This document shows positions 43,392 through 56,157 of a DNA stretch of 64,000 bases, one piece after another (position 1 is the stretch's first letter; each line of letters begins with the position of its first letter). Location of the stretch: assembly GCF_033807715.1 (NCBI RefSeq), contig NC_084591.1, positions 31,274,590-31,338,589 of the forward strand, in the 5' to 3' direction. Both the position numbers and the translations under genes were made by a program. This DNA is from Cololabis saira (taxonomy: Eukaryota; Chordata; Actinopteri; Beloniformes; Belonidae). The notes below the pieces were generated by a model, which had not been told where the DNA came from, ran no database searches, and worked only from the letters and a program-made list of their open reading frames with translations.

Positions 43392-43583
43392 GTTCTGTGC
43401 TGTACTCTGTATACTTCTCTTTTGGTTCTTCACCTGTCTCACAGCCTCTAACCTCCACTGGTTTCTTCCCTCTGTCTTCTTCTTGAGTACCACCTGACCA
43501 TTTTAATCTTCTAATCTCCTTCAAAATAAATGAATAAATAATGCAAAAATAAATAATAAAGAAAAAGGTTAAAACATTTTAAT

Positions 43584-44541
43584 TAGGGCTGGGCGATATG
43601 ACCTCAAATCAATATCACAATTAATTGGGCAGCTTTACCTCGATAATGATAAATGCACGATAAACGCGAGGGTATGGTGTACTTTTTGTCGCTACTTTCA
43701 TGAGGCGTTTAAACCGTGTGCGCAAACAAACAAAAAAAAATAACAAAGAAAGAGACATTTAGCTCCCAATTGGCCCCGTGAACGGTGGTGGTTTGTGTGT
43801 CCCCCGTTTGTGTTTAAGAGTGATGTGTGTTATAACCTCCACTAAGCATTCATGGATCACTTGAAGCTGAAACTTAGACCTTACCAACAAAAAAAAATCA
43901 GAAAAAAAAAAAGACAGCGGCTCTGAGTTGAGCTGGTGCTGACGGTAACATGCCTTGACTCGTTTGTAGGGCGTCTGTTGGAATTACTGTGTGGTAAAGT
44001 TAATTTCTCAGCGTGAGAAATGCCACGCGTGTCGTGAGAGCGTGTGAACTTATTGAAATGCATGAGACTTGAGAGCTTTGTTATTTCGTCTGCTATGTCA
44101 GCAGCTTCTTCGTTTGAACCATCAGCCATTTTCTTGGGTTTCCCTTCTCGTTCAGACTGGATGGGTGGAGTCATGTGATTACACACACGCTGTACACCGT
44201 CTTAAAGGGGAATGAAATTAGCCTATCAGCACACAGTCAAAACACACAAAAAGAGGTTCATTTTCTTTGTTTTAACAACTTGTGCTTTTTATTATTTTAC
44301 CTCTTTTCTTATCATTTTATTTGTTATTTACTGTTTTATTGTGTCTTGCTGCTTTTAATGTTGATGTAAAGCACTTTGAATTACCTTGTGTTGAATTGTA
44401 CTATACAAATAAACTTGCCTTGCCTTGCCTTGCCTTGTTTTAATCACAACACCGAATTTACCAACATGGGAAAATTGACGTCGGCCATCGCAGTGAATGT
44501 TGGTACCGGTAAATTTTCGGTTTATCACCTAAAGGCCTAAT
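43584..44541. mobile_element. Probable 'gggctgggcgatat' MITE with nested LINE tail
   Basis: The left end tagggctgggcgatatgac is the standard end of a widespread fish DNA element. The right end, tttatcacctaaaggccta, looks like its diverged complement after 'ggtaccggtaaattttcgg'. The segment 44265-44438 inside is a LINE tail inserted later. Target duplication not clear. Confidence 0.5.
44265..44438 (+). repeat. LINE 3' tail ending (CCTTG)n
   Basis: Nearly the same as 45655-45832: 'aacaacttgtgc', 'cactttgaattaccttgtgt', 'ctatacaaataaacttgcc', then tandem ttgcc units. A shared LINE family supplied both. Confidence 0.75.
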
Positions 44542-45390
44542 TTGAATGCAAATTCATGTTCACTGGTGAAATAAATAAAAATATCACAAAATATATGCGT
44601 AAAATGCACAAAGTAGCTTCATATGTTTTTCTAAAAAATTGTGTCATGTGTCAAACAAAATTGAAAATACTGTGCCAAGCCAACCAACCCCAACGTTAGG
44701 ACACCCTTCTATACGAATACCCAGCAGCAATAAGCTACTGTAGATAGAGCTGGGGGATCACATAAGGGGAATTATATGAAGCCATAAATTCATCTATAAC
44801 ATGGGGTGTAGACTTGTGATTGGCAGTTGGCTCAGCAAAGCCATTGTCTCTTCCTCATCAGTCTTCATGCTATGAAGTTAAGTGAAGACATCAGCACTTT
44901 GTACTAACCTAGTGTAGAATAAATACGCTCATCTATGATTTTGCCACATAAACATCTGAAATGGGGTTGCAAACATTTGCTGGTGTGTGGGTCAGTTAAA
45001 GGAGCTGGTATCCATGGCCAACTTTGATTGGCATAAGGTTGTCGTGCTCCAGTTGGCGTCCAGGCCTTTTTTTTCCTCCCATTTGTGTCATGAGGCTCTG
45101 CAATACCAGGAAAAAGAGGCTTCAAAACCACTCTTCAGTAATCCTGTGGATGACCTCAGGGGCAGTCTGGCCAGTCATTTTACAGTCTATGGCTAGCAAG
45201 AGTTAGGACGAGCTTTCAAATGTTACCTGAATTTATAGCGAAGTTGGATGAAAAAAAAAGCACCAAAAATGGAACTAAACATTTAAAAGGTATTGGGAAG
45301 TGCTTATTTGTGGAAAAGAAAAAAAAACAACCACATATATTTCTGTGGAAAGGAAAAAAAAAGGGAATGGACAAATGCAAATGGTCTTGG
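44542..45390. other. No gene seen
   Basis: Unassigned DNA. Frames near 44987-45206 overlap on the plus strand without recognisable motifs. Confidence 0.4.
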
Positions 45391-45394
45391 ACCA

Positions 45395-45832
45395 AAATAC
45401 ATGCTGGATCTGTTAGTTCCCTATGAATCTCCCAGACCCCTGAGGTTCATCTGGATCTGGTTTGTTGTGGTTCCCAAGAACCAGAACCAAGCAAGGTGAT
45501 GCAGCGTTCAGTTATTCTGCTCCTCACCGGTGGAACAAACTTCCTGTAGACCTGAGGTCTGCTCCAACTGTAGATCCTTTAAATCCGGCCTAAAAACATT
45601 ACTGTTTACTGAAGCGTACTCTTAAATTAAATACTTACCTGCTGTACTTTACTGCTCTTATTTTTAACAACTTGTGCGTTTTATTATTTTACCTATTTTC
45701 TTATCATTTTATTTCATTTTATTTGTTATTTACTGTTTAATTGTGTCTTGCCGCTTTTAATGTGGATGTAAAACACTTTGAATTACCTTGTGTTGAATTG
45801 TGCTATACAAATAAACTTGCCTTGCATTGCCG
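45395..45832 (+). pseudogene. L2-like LINE ORF2 C-terminus and 3' tail
   Basis: Across frames the plus strand reads GDAAFSYSAPHRWNKLP (diverged: DAAFSYSAPHRWNKLPVDLR), then LRSAPTVDPL, close to the usual C-terminal 'AFS-YAP--WN-LP--LRSA' end of fish L2-group LINEs. The 3' UTR follows and ends 'aaataaacttgccttgc'. The tail is the same family as 44265-44438. Confidence 0.65.
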
Positions 45833-46860
45833 TAAAAGAAATTGATTCCTGGATGTGAATGTGTTGACATAACTAATTCAATAAAAATAGTTATCAACTC
45901 TGACCTCACCCTCATCACACACTTGAGTTTCTTGAAGTCACAACTGCTCCAAACCATTTCATCAGTTTTTATCTGAGCTCGTCTCTCCGCTACTTTTCTA
46001 CACGAGTGATCAGTGTCACTTACTTCCAGTAAATGCATTTATACTAGACTACTCTCAACGTTTCACAGAAGTCACAGAAAGTGAAATGAAAGTGAAAGCC
46101 GGCATGGACAGGCCGCTTTCCGCATGAGTTGAACTGGTCTCCGGCAGATGTGGGAGATCTTTTTCTGTTTTGTATTATTTTTTTTTAACAAATGTTCCGA
46201 GCAGCCGTCCCCCCTGCACGCTGCACCTCGGTTTTAATTGGCTGTCAAAAATAACCCGCCTCATCCTGCGGTTCCTCCGCGGGAACCCAGGGGATGGAGC
46301 TGCTGTGTGTGCATGTGGTGGAGAGAAGTGTGCGTGGGTCGACCTCTGCTGCGGTAACGCTCTCCATCGCAGTGTGGGCTGCTTTTACATCTTTATGTAA
46401 AGCTCATGTGGGAGGGCAAGCAGCAGTGCACAAATATGATCCAAGTGAGAGGCATGCAGGCGGAGGAAGCTCTCACATGATCCCATCATATTCACCTGAA
46501 ACCTGCGCTCCTCTTTCTTTTGTTTTCATTAAAGCAGAAGAAAAAAAAAACAAAACAAACCAACGGAGGAGCCTTTTTTTTTATATAAACAAACTTTATT
46601 CAACATTTTCAAAATTACAAAATTCCTTTGAGGAAACATTAGTTTGCAATTGAAACATAAATTCACAACACACAAGCGAATATGTAACTATACATTTTTT
46701 CCAAGATAAACTTCTAAATTTAAATAAAAAGAAAATAAATAAAATAAATTTAAATAATCACAAAATAAAATAATCACAGGACCAACGGAGGAGCCTGCTC
46801 CTCGTGTCTTCAACTTGTGCAGAGGAGAAAATGAGTTCACTTCCTCCTCCTCTCCCCAGC
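45833..46860. other. No clear gene; upstream flank of the predicted promoter
   Basis: Overlapping plus-strand frames at 46170-46653 are not supported by motifs. At 46572-46626 a T-run followed by 'aaactttattcaac' looks like a reversed polyadenylated 3' end (gaataaa on the minus strand), perhaps a small retroposed or antisense 3' end. Otherwise nothing recognised. Confidence 0.35.
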
Positions 46861-46894
46861 GCCAGCAGGGGGCGCCGGCGCTCGCCGGTCCCCC

Positions 46895-46985
46895 GCTCAG
46901 CCAATCAGCGGCCGAGGAGCGGGGGAGTGGGCGGGGCGTAGGGGAAGGAGAGGGAGAGCCACAGAGCTGAGATAAAAAGTCAAGA
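46895..46985 (+). promoter_or_regulatory. CCAAT / GC-box / TATA-like promoter
   Basis: Within about 80 bp on the plus strand are ccaatcagcg (46901), a GC box gggcggggcg (46929-46938) and gataaaaagt (46971-46980), in the usual order and spacing for an RNA polymerase II core promoter. The surrounding 46850-46990 is GC-rich with several CpGs, unlike the AT-rich flanks. Transcription would start near 47000-47010 and run to the coding exon at 47557. Confidence 0.6.
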
Positions 46986-46999
46986 GGAAAGAGTAGAGC

Positions 47000-47556
47000 A
47001 GAGCAACAAGACACACGACTCAGCGCAGGGGAGGCCCAGCTGCGAAGAGGAGCAGCAACAGGTCGACAGAGAAGGAAAAGGGGAACGAGGAAGAGAGGTG
47101 GCTCCTTCTTCAAGTCTGAGCTTTTGATTTTGTGTCCTGGCTGCTGGAAACTTCCTGGGTATGGATCTGTGTTCATGCAGAGGCTTCCTCAGGCTGGGAG
47201 GGCTGGGACCAGGAAGGAAGTAAGGAAGTGAGTGTGAAGAGAGCAACTCCCACCTCCTGCTCCTCCACCCACACACCCCCTCCCATCCCACCCCTCAAGC
47301 TTTAACTCAGAAAAGACTTGACTGACTTTTAGCTTCCTGGTGTGTAGTGAAGCTTAGCAGAGCTGCGGAAGACCTGAAGCTGCACTTCCTGTGTCTGAGC
47401 GTGGAGAGCTGTCAGTGGAAAGTTGAGCAGCTGCAGAGGAGCTGTCAGAATGGCTGGCTGCCGCTCAGGCCGCCCGTGCGCCCGGCTGATCCCACACCAG
47501 CTGCACTTGTGAGACAAGCAGCAAGTTGATAAGAGAGGAAGCTGACTGAGGCGGTC
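47000..47556 (+). other. Probable 5' untranslated leader
   Basis: The stretch links the promoter to the ATG at 47557, is moderately GC-rich and has no strong open frame. An intron inside it cannot be excluded: gtaagg-like donors exist near 47220 and an acceptor-like 'cttagcag' near 47352-47359. Confidence 0.45.
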
Positions 47557-47735
47557 ATGGATCAGCAGGAGGAGCAGCCGCCTGCTCAGGATGGAGGAGA
47601 GGAGCCCGTCGTCGCCGCCTCCACCTCCACCTCGTCCTTCTCAGCCTCCAACGCAGAGATGCCCTCCGTGACCCCGGCGCCCAGCTGCCAGCACAACAGC
47701 AAGACTTTCACCGGCTTGAGGATCTTTTGCAGGAG
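47557..47735 (+). CDS. First coding exon of an unrecognised host gene (partial)
   Basis: The ATG at 47557 has G at -3 and G at +4, a strong initiation context. The frame gives 59 complete codons (MDQQEEQPPAQDGGEE at the start, a Ser/Thr/Ala-rich middle, CQHNSKTFTGLRIFCR at the end). It then meets AG|gtcagt at 47735/47736, a good splice donor in phase 2. After the donor the open frame turns into CA-repeat text, which supports the exon end. The N-terminus looks disordered and acidic, with no signal peptide. I do not recognise the protein. It follows the promoter-like cluster at 46895-46985, and no further exon is recognised downstream, so a long first intron is implied. Confidence 0.55.
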
Positions 47736-48777
47736 GTCAGTGTCTCTGAACGTCCTCAGGTCACACTTATACGCTGCACACACACACATGCACACAAACA
47801 CACACACAACGTCTATCGGCTCATCGTAAAATCTCTGGCTCTGACTCAAAATGACTCCATTCACTTACTCAAACATGATGCAGAAACCACAGATCACATG
47901 ATCGTAGTAAAAATAGTAAATTTTATGGATATAGCATCTTAGAAAGTGTCTACAGAAAAATCAGAGCAAGGAGTAAAAGTTATTTCAAAAATTGGTGGAA
48001 CAATAGTTAAAACATACACACAAATACACAAAACTAAAATAAAATACATTTCTAAAGCAGAAATAATGACAAAGAACAAGTACAAATTGAAATCATCTTC
48101 TCGCTGAATCCTTGACACTTTACTTCAGGTGCGAAGGTAAAACCCAATGCAGAGAAACTGCAAAAATATTTTCAAAACACGCGTATGAAGATCAACAAAG
48201 AAATACAAATAACAGAAAATGTGCAAGCTTAACCACTAAATACAACTCCCAACTCTTTTATATAAAGGACATCTAACAGATTTGGAGACAATTTCAAAGC
48301 AGAAAACCCGGTACAAAGAAAATGCAAAAATATGTCAGGACTACACACAAGCAGATCAACTGATTACAAACAGACGATGCTATCAAAACAAGTTATTTTT
48401 CTACTGTGCATCCTGTTTTCAGGTTTTTGCTTGAGTTCATTCATTCATTTACTCTGAGGCACATACCTGTAAACGAGTTTTCTTTAACATCTCAACTTAG
48501 CAGGCGATGAACTTAATGTGACGTGAGAGTTTGTGTAATTTCCACCTTGTGAAGTCCAGCGACGCCACCAGGCTCATTTTCAAGCTCCGTCCCTCAAGTC
48601 GGTCGGTTGGAGCTCCATACGACCTGTACTGTGCTGCTGATGAGGGTTTGTGTGTGCCAGAGCTTCATGACGCACACATCCAGGATCATATTTGATCCAA
48701 AATCACCTGTGTGATGCAGACTTGAGTCTGAACAGTTTTCAGTAAATGTTTGGTCGTTCTTGAAAGGGCAGGACACG

Positions 48778-48862
48778 TTTCTTTGTATAACACATTTCAG
48801 CAGCAAGGCAAGTCAAGGTGAAAACATGAAAAGTAAAGAGGAAAATAAATAAATAAAAGGTA
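48778..48862 (-). repeat. Tail of the L2-like LINE family
   Basis: The plus-strand text 'ataacacatttcagcagcaa' and 'gtgaaaacatgaaaagta' parallels 20510-20575 at the 3' end of the LINE on the minus strand. Confidence 0.6.
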
Positions 48863-49904
48863 TCACTGAGCGTAACTGTCATTGACAGTTACGCCCAACA
48901 TTTTCCACCCAGTTTCGTTGGACCCTTTTCTTCAAATTTGCTATCAATACCTCAGAGAATGAGTATTCTAGAGGTTCCTCTAACAGTATGTGTGTAACCT
49001 TGGTGGGTCATTAAGTAACTTTATCTTAACTGTTTGTTTTGACAGATTTTTTTCCCTCAAAACCCTGCAGCAACTGTTTACTTTATACAGAAGTCGGAGC
49101 ATTGTTTGGCTCTTTGACTGAACAGCGCGTACACAGAAGAAGCGCAGACACACATCGTTGTGCAGTCGTCGGAGTGTTGTGAGATTTTGTGAAGCTGAAA
49201 TAGAGCTGAGTTTGGTTTAATATCCTTCTGCCTCACGAGGTCAGAGTGAATGAGACTTCAGTGGGACATGGAGAGGTCTGTTTCTCAGGGATTTCTTTAG
49301 TTGTCTTTTTGTGAATTATTCAGTGCCTTTTACGTGGCCAACAAAGCTCCACAACAACCCGATTAAGACATTGATGTGAATAAGAAGTTCCTTAATTGTA
49401 ACCCCATATTGGAGTTTTTTGCGTGACGTGTCTTAGGCACGACGAGTGTAGAACGAACTTGGAAGCTGTACTTGAAGCTTTTACAAGATCAGAAATAAAA
49501 GACGCACAGCAATATTTGGTATCATAACACAGACAAACTTTTGTTTGGTGTTACTAAATACAGCTGTGGAGGAACCTGCCGTAACTCAGTCAGAATATGA
49601 AGTTGATATTCTCAAAAAACACTTTATCAGATGTTATTTAGAATAAAATCAATACTTAAAATGTAGGTGTCTGTTTAGACGTAGTTGCTCTCCTCCTCTG
49701 AGGTTTTTTAATGACGTATTCATTTTTTTAATAGACTTGACCAGCTGATACTGGAAGTGTACGTATTTCACATTTCTTGGCTCATTCTAATTTTCTGCAA
49801 CGTCTGACCTGCTGAGTAAGAGTATATTTTATTCTGTTTTAGCAATTTACATTTTTTTTTCTAGTACTTGTATTCATTTTCATAAAGTGATTTAAAAAAA
49901 GACA

Positions 49905-50035
49905 GATTTTTCCTTGGTGAGCCGTCCTGGATGAACTCCTGCCAGTCAGAGCTGGGATAGGCTCCAGCAGATCCCTGTGATCTGTAGTAATAATATATAA
50001 TATTATTACTATAGATAATATAGATCATGGATGGA
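49905..50035 (+). repeat. Fish interspersed repeat, 3' part ending atggatgg
   Basis: 'ccagtcagagctgggatagg' followed by 'ctccagcagatccctgtga' and atggatgg at the end match the family seen at 34465-34606. Confidence 0.6.
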
Positions 50036-51874
50036 TCATTTTTTCCATATTTCTCCAAAATCGCAACAGTATTACAGCGTTTAATGGCTAGAAAAATAAA
50101 ACTGGTTTTACAGTGCTGTGCACACATCTAATGACTCAAGGGGGAAAAAAAGAAAGATTTATTGGTCCCTGATCAGTGGATCTCTGATCAGAGCCAGTCA
50201 AGCCTGAAAGTGATCAATTTCCAGTCACCAATTGATAAGTTGTGGGATCAAATACTCAAGCAACAGTGATCATCAGCTGCAGTCCAGCTTCTACAAACAC
50301 ATGGTGTTGGTGCTGGTGCTGATGCTCAGTTACAAACCTCTAGTAAAGACATTGTGGGCCATGCATGGCATGAAAAATGGAAGCAGTGGAGGAACACAAG
50401 TTCCCGTTGAATAGATCTGAGTATGCCATATTTTGATGGTTACTGAATGGCTCCGAAGTTGCAGCTGCAGTATCTTCAAATTCACGTCTTTTGTGGTTCC
50501 TTCATCTGATCAGTTCCTTTTCCTTGCCTTGGATAATTTGATGAATTAGTTTTTTGATGAATCAATCCTTAAATAAATCTTGAGACAAAGTTGCAGATTC
50601 AACTAGCGCTCATTTTTTGCTGCTTTAAAGCAGCCAGAATACGTTTTTATTGACCTTTTGATGAATTGATGCATAAAGAAACTAATCAGGAGATTAAATA
50701 TTTATATACACTTGGAGCTCCGACACCTCTGCACAGGAAGAGATGCGTCATCAGAGGCTTAAGAAGAAGCAAAAACCTTTTCAGCGTCCCTTCTTTTATT
50801 TTTCATGCAGTTTTTGTGGTTTAGCCTCCTACATCATCCAGATGTTTCCAGCAGCGGTTGAGCACTGAAATGAAAATATTCAGAAATCTATTGAACAAGG
50901 TTTTGCTGACAATTTACTTTGTGTTTTTTTTTCAACTCAAACTATTAAAACGAGCTTGTGGCTCAGGAACAAGACTAAAAACTGCCAAAAAACAAAAGAA
51001 AGAGTTGTATCAACTTTTCTTTTCTTTTTTTTTCTCATTCCTCATTTTACTTTTAGCTTTATTACGCTGATGTTTGGACACAGACTTGTGAAGTTAAGTG
51101 AGAATCCCGTCAGCATCAGAAATGGAGCGCTGCCCTGTTGACATGGCTGGTATTTGTGTTTTGTCTTGTTTTTTTACTTAGAATTTGTGTTTCTTATCCA
51201 ATGATTACAACTGTTTACGAACATCAATATTCTGTTAAATCATGAAGATATCTTAATAGTTTTCCTATCTCACTTATGCAGATTGCATGAAACTTGCCAA
51301 AAAAGAAAGCAAAAAATCACAGTATACGAAAAACATATTAGTTTACACACTTAAGAGAATCAAACATTCACATTTTCACTACATGGGGTAAAAATGTATA
51401 ATTTTAACATTCATAATTACGCTCATTCATTCATAGTTAGTTTTAACCCTCTGAAGAAGTTTCTTGAGCTTTTTTTTGGTACTGTTCATTTTTCTCAATT
51501 TAGGATATTTTTTTTTAACAGGAATATCACGTTTGCACCTCTGTAAACTAACAGGACGTTTCATTTCACATCCATAGATTCAGATTTAATACACACAAAC
51601 ATAATTTCATAATTTCAATCTCATGTGGCTGAGACGCTGAAGTATCGCATGTAAACCATGAAAGAAGACATTTTAAACAGCGCTGTTTATTTTTTTAACA
51701 ACACGATCGGTCAGATTCCTCTGCACAGCTGGTCCCATGCCAATTTAACATGCAGTGGCTTTCCATGTCGGCCTTTTAACACAACTACAACAGTTCAGAC
51801 TCATGGTTAAAGTGATATGTATATGTCACTGGCTCCATCCTCATCAGATTGTTCCACACAAAAAGAGCAGCAGG

Positions 51875-52595
51875 CTAGGTAAGTAAGTAAGTAGTCTGTT
51901 TATATAGCACTTTTCACAGGTTAAAAGCGCTTCACAAGCCAAACATAAGAAGATAAGACACCAGAATAATACACAGGAAGCCTAAAACCAACATATGACC
52001 GAGCCCACGTCTCATTAAAAGCCTATGTGTATGACGGGGTCTTAAACTGCCTTTTTAAAAGATTCAATAGTCAAGGCGACTGCTCTAAAGGCACTGTCAC
52101 CTCTGGTCTAAAATGAGAGCATGGCACCACCAGCAGCCTTTGACCGGATGACCTCCGACTGCCAGAAGTGGTGTGAAGAGCTGGAGACAGCAGCTTGACC
52201 GCATGAGGTGCTGAAAGTGAAAACTCAAATTTCAAGCTGGATTCTAAAATGTACCAGTGCAAAGTGATTAAAACAGCAGTTATGTGTTGTCTCTTTCTTG
52301 TGTTTGCAGCATTCTGGGCTGCTTGTTGACGGTCAGGCTCTTTTTTTGTTTGAACAGATAAAAAGGCTATTACAGTACAAGATCAAATAAAAGCATGAAC
52401 AAACATCTCCTGCTTAGATGTTGATAGTAATTCATGAAGTCTGGAGATATGTCTAAGCTGAAAGAAGCTGTTTCTAATAAATACTTAGAATGACGTCCCA
52501 AAGAAATAGCAGAGTCCAAAATAGAATCAAGGTTTCTGAAGCTTTGGGAGATTAGTCTGACTACTACTACTACTACTACTACTACTACCCAGGTG
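51875..52595 (-). repeat. LINE-type 3' region, tail pointing left
   Basis: On the plus strand the left end has tandem gtaa units (51880-51897) followed by 'gtttatatagcacttttcac' and 'aaagcgcttcacaag', the reverse of a typical LINE tail (cttgtgaagcgc...gctatataaac plus tandem tail). The rest, to about 52555, is probably the 3' UTR and decayed coding part. No convincing motif remains. Confidence 0.45.
52558..52588. repeat. (ACT)10 microsatellite
   Basis: About ten perfect act units. It is the same trinucleotide class, in opposite orientation, as the giant array at 56.1-61.9 kb. Confidence 0.9.
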
Positions 52596-54200
52596 CTGCT
52601 TTGAAGCAAAATGGACAAAGTTTGAGATTAAAATGGACAAAAAAAAAACAAACCTCCAAAAAACAATAAAAAAGGGTTGTTCACATATGACACCAACCAT
52701 TTCAACCATTTGCCACTGATGTGCCGTTTATTGATAGGAAACGGCACAGGTCAGGAAGTTGCTACCTTGCTACCTTGCTTCCTCACAGCCCCCACCTTTT
52801 GAGGACATTTCATATATTGCTACAATGTATTCTTAACTTTTCACAAAGTTACCGTTGATATTAAGTCTGACATTTACGGCACTTTCAGTTTTCGCTGTCT
52901 CTCAACCAGGACGTAACGGCCTCCTCAGACAGCACAATTTAAGTACGGGCCTCTTTTCTGAAGGCGTCTAAAGACATTTATATTGGGTCTATTCAACATT
53001 TTTATCTGATATTTTACTGGCACAGTTTTCTGGTGCGGTTAGTGAGCTCCCGCTGCTGTGTCTATCTGATAAGTGCTTGTTCGTAGATCACCGTAGCTGC
53101 TAGTATGTACACGACACATAGAGGACACGTATGTGTCTGAGCTCATGTGTTTCCAGCAGCATGACTTCCTCTTTGATCTGCTGTGATTTCTGAGTAACAC
53201 AATAGTGTGTCTTAGTCACAAAGTGGACATAAAATGTTCTCAACATGACAGAAATCAGTGAGCATGAGCATTGAATTAGAACTCAACTTTTGGTTGTTTC
53301 AGAAAGACATACTCTCTCTGAGAGAGAAGACAGATAGAAAGACAGACGTGATATTGATGTCTAAAGTAGGCTGCAGTGCATCTGCAACCCGCTCACAGTA
53401 AGTAAGTAAATATATATAAAGACGACTGACTTCATAGAAGGGGTATTGAGTGGTGGTGTTAGTCCTTTTTTCTTCAGCTCTAACACGATAACATTACTTC
53501 AAGGGAGAACAAGTTCTGACACAACTCCTGCATTGAGTTGAAGCTAATAATACCTTTTTGCTGTTTACAGTGATGCAGTGCTTTTGAATGCTTTGCCTTA
53601 CTAAAATACTTCTATGTGGAACTCCTGTTACCACGATGCTGCTTCCTCCAATTCTGGATGTGCTCTAGTGTGGGGAGAAAAAAAAGAAAAAAACGAACAA
53701 GTGAAAGTTCAGGTTCAATCAGGTGAGTTGTTTAATCAGCCAACAATCTCCCATGGTCCTCTAATTATAGCTGCTATTAATGGATTGGCAGAGCAATTAA
53801 TTAAAGGCGGTCATTTTTAGGGCCTGGTGGGAGTGTTTCACTCCAGAGGAGAGGATTCAATCTGCAGCTCTCTGAGGACAGACGGTAGGAAAAAGAGGAT
53901 GGACTGTGCTCTTCCTCCTCACCATCTCTAGAAACAGCTACTTAAAAGGAGAACAAGAACACTGCTGTTATTTTATTTATGTCTTGTTATAGAGATAATA
54001 AGAATTAAAAAAAACGTGTGAACACAAAGTGGTTGATGTTCTTGGCTGCTGGTTTAAAATTCTCCATGACTCCACTTGGATATTTAACAGGCAAATGACC
54101 CTGCTTTGAAGCAAATGGACAGTTTGAGATTAAAATAGACAAATAAAAAAACAACAAGGACAACAAACAAAAAAACTAAGAAACCAGCAAAAGATGTATT
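52596..54200. other. No gene seen; one small duplicated phrase
   Basis: The phrase 'tgctttgaagcaaa-tggaca' with 'gtttgagattaaaat' occurs at 52599-52640 and again at 54101-54140, so both are probably parts of one repeat family. Otherwise nothing was recognised. Confidence 0.4.
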
Positions 54201-54219
54201 GGAACAGTTACCAGTGCTA

Positions 54220-55325
54220 GCCCTGGCCTCTCAGAAGTCTGTCTTTTGTTCAGTTGCTTTCATGTGGGAGAACAGAAAAAACGGTTCCAAGAAAAACGGT
54301 TCCAAGTTAGCACCAACTCTTTGCTAGGCTAGAGGCAAGAACAGCTTACGTAAGCGGAGGGGGCAGAGTTGTTAAGACCAACGGCAATAGTAAGACTGCG
54401 AGACGGCGACCTTTTCAAATAAGCGACAAATTCATATGGATGAAGCAAAGCAGCGGAGGTCAGTGGAGGAGACAACCTGTCTTTTAGCGATATGATCCAC
54501 GGAGGGTGCCAAGCGGACCATGTCTGTATTATGGCCCTTTTCAACTAGTACCTACTCAGCGCGCCCCGGCTCAGGACGGCTCGTCCCGCCTCGTACCGCC
54601 TCCACCCGCTTTGTCCTCGTTTGTTTTTCGACACCCAGGTGAGAAGTGGGCTGGTTGGGGTGAAGCTGCTGTGACGTACTCGATTGCGCAACCCCTTTGT
54701 TTGTGTCGGCGCTGATGAAAAATCAGCTAGAGCCACGAGCGGCTGAGAAAAAAACAGAGTTCCTGGTGAATCTGATCGTTTTTAATTCTCTCCTCAGCCA
54801 CCAGGTTTATGAACATCTGCACCTCAGAGTTGGATCACCAAACAGACGTTTGCGCTGTATAATAAAATCGCCGCGAGTCGTTCTCACGCTGACTCCCGCT
54901 TCCTGATTCAAACGTCTGACAGCCCCGCCCCCCGACCAATCAGTGGCGTGGAGGGTGATGACATCAGATACAGGGCCGACTCAGCACGCTCAGAACCTCG
55001 GCAAAAAGTATCTACTTGGCCAGCCTTTAGCCGTCTCGGCCCGTAGTGGAAAAGCGCAAGACAGGGGCGTGGCGAGTAGAAGCGCGCAGAGTAGGTACTA
55101 GTGGAAAAGGACCATTAGAGCAGATACGTTGTTGTTGCTTCAATTTTCTCATCAATGGAAACGCAGAAACGTAACTGACGTTTGCAGTGACGTAATGACG
55201 TGGCTCCCCTTAGTATGAAAAAACTAACCGGTTCTGAGCTGGTTGCAAGTTGAACGAGTTGTGAACCAGCACCAGCACTGGCCCAGAACCAGCTCTGGAA
55301 CCGGTTTGCTGGAAAAGGGCTATTG
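54220..55325. mobile_element. Probable outer MITE with 'ggaaaagggcta' end
   Basis: The right end, 'gaaccggtttgctggaaaagggctat', belongs to a fish MITE type; the left side holds matching but diverged 'aaaaacggttccaag' and 'gctagccctggcc' phrases. The Harbinger-like element 54532-55114 sits inside. Left boundary uncertain. Confidence 0.4.
54532..55114. mobile_element. Harbinger-like MITE, 583 bp
   Basis: Left end tggcccttttcaactagtac and reversed right end tggtccttttccactagtac match at all but two positions, and inverted similarity continues (ctactc). The trinucleotide TTA flanks both ends (54529-54531, 55115-55117), as expected for PIF/Harbinger. No transposase. Confidence 0.8.
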
Positions 55326-55330
55326 TTGGT

Positions 55331-56120
55331 AGTTATAGCTTGAGGTCCAGGTTGCCTCCACTCTCTTTGGGTGCATTTCCATTGGCAGGGATCAGGGCAA
55401 ACCTGCCAGACAGGAACCTAAAACAGGGCTGACCGCCTCCTCAGCCTCTTCAGCCGCCGTGTTTTCATTCATACCTGTGAAGTCTCCCGTTTTGGCTGGG
55501 AAACTACCTATTTTACCCCTCCTTCCCGCCGTCCTCCCGTATTTGCATTTTCCGGTAAATTTCCCATTTTATAATATGATAATTTTTAAACAGCAAACTG
55601 AATTGTCACTAACCTCAAGAGAACTGCCACTTGCTGTAACCTGGGTGGCAGTTCTCCCGAGGTTAGTGGCAACAACGGGAACAAATTCGGAACAACAAAT
55701 CAGAGAGATGGATGGATGTAACAAGAGAGAATGCAATTCTGCAAAAAAGCAAAGATTTCGTATAGATATCTCTAAAAATGGGATCCCAAATTTACTTTCC
55801 TAGCGGAGCAGGATGGGGCACAGTTACCCATTCTAAAAGATTTATAACTGTGATTTTAGTGTCTCTCACGGGGGAAGGAACAATGTCCGCAGCACAAGCG
55901 CAGCACAAGCGCAGCACAAGCGCGGCTAGAGGCACAGAAACATGCATCTGTGTAATCAGTCAGTGAGAGCCACCTGGGTAAAAATGACAAATAAAAATAA
56001 AATGTAAATATATACAGCAAAAATACTCTGCCGTATAAAGGGACTGTTGTGTTGGGTGCAAAGGAAACAAACGTATCCATGCTACACCCTCCTATGTGAT
56101 TTCTTGCTTGTGTTCTCTCA
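55331..56120. other. No gene seen; a hairpin and a short 12-bp tandem
   Basis: The open frame at 55459-55803 crosses the hairpin 55605-55670 and has no domain. At 55891-55924 there are three units of agcgcagcacaa. Nothing else recognised. Confidence 0.4.
55605..55670. repeat. 66-bp inverted repeat (hairpin)
   Basis: Arms 55605-55630 and 55645-55670 are complementary with three mismatches (cactaacctc / gaggttagtg), and the spacer is 14 bp. Confidence 0.75.
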
Positions 56121-56157
56121 GATGTAAGTCGCTTTGGATAAAAGCGTCCGCTAAAAA

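Larger units (their letters stand above)
47736..51870. other. Probable intron; no exon recognised
   Basis: Begins with the donor gtcagt and a short CA/ACAC run (47775-47810). Apart from small repeat tails at 48778 and 49905, no exon or element terminus was recognised. T-rich tracts occur near 51020-51050. Confidence 0.4.

Noticed and set aside
46170..46653. Two overlapping plus-strand frames upstream of the promoter
   Set aside because: Cys-rich, overlapping in two frames, crossing low-complexity A-runs, with no splice or domain support.
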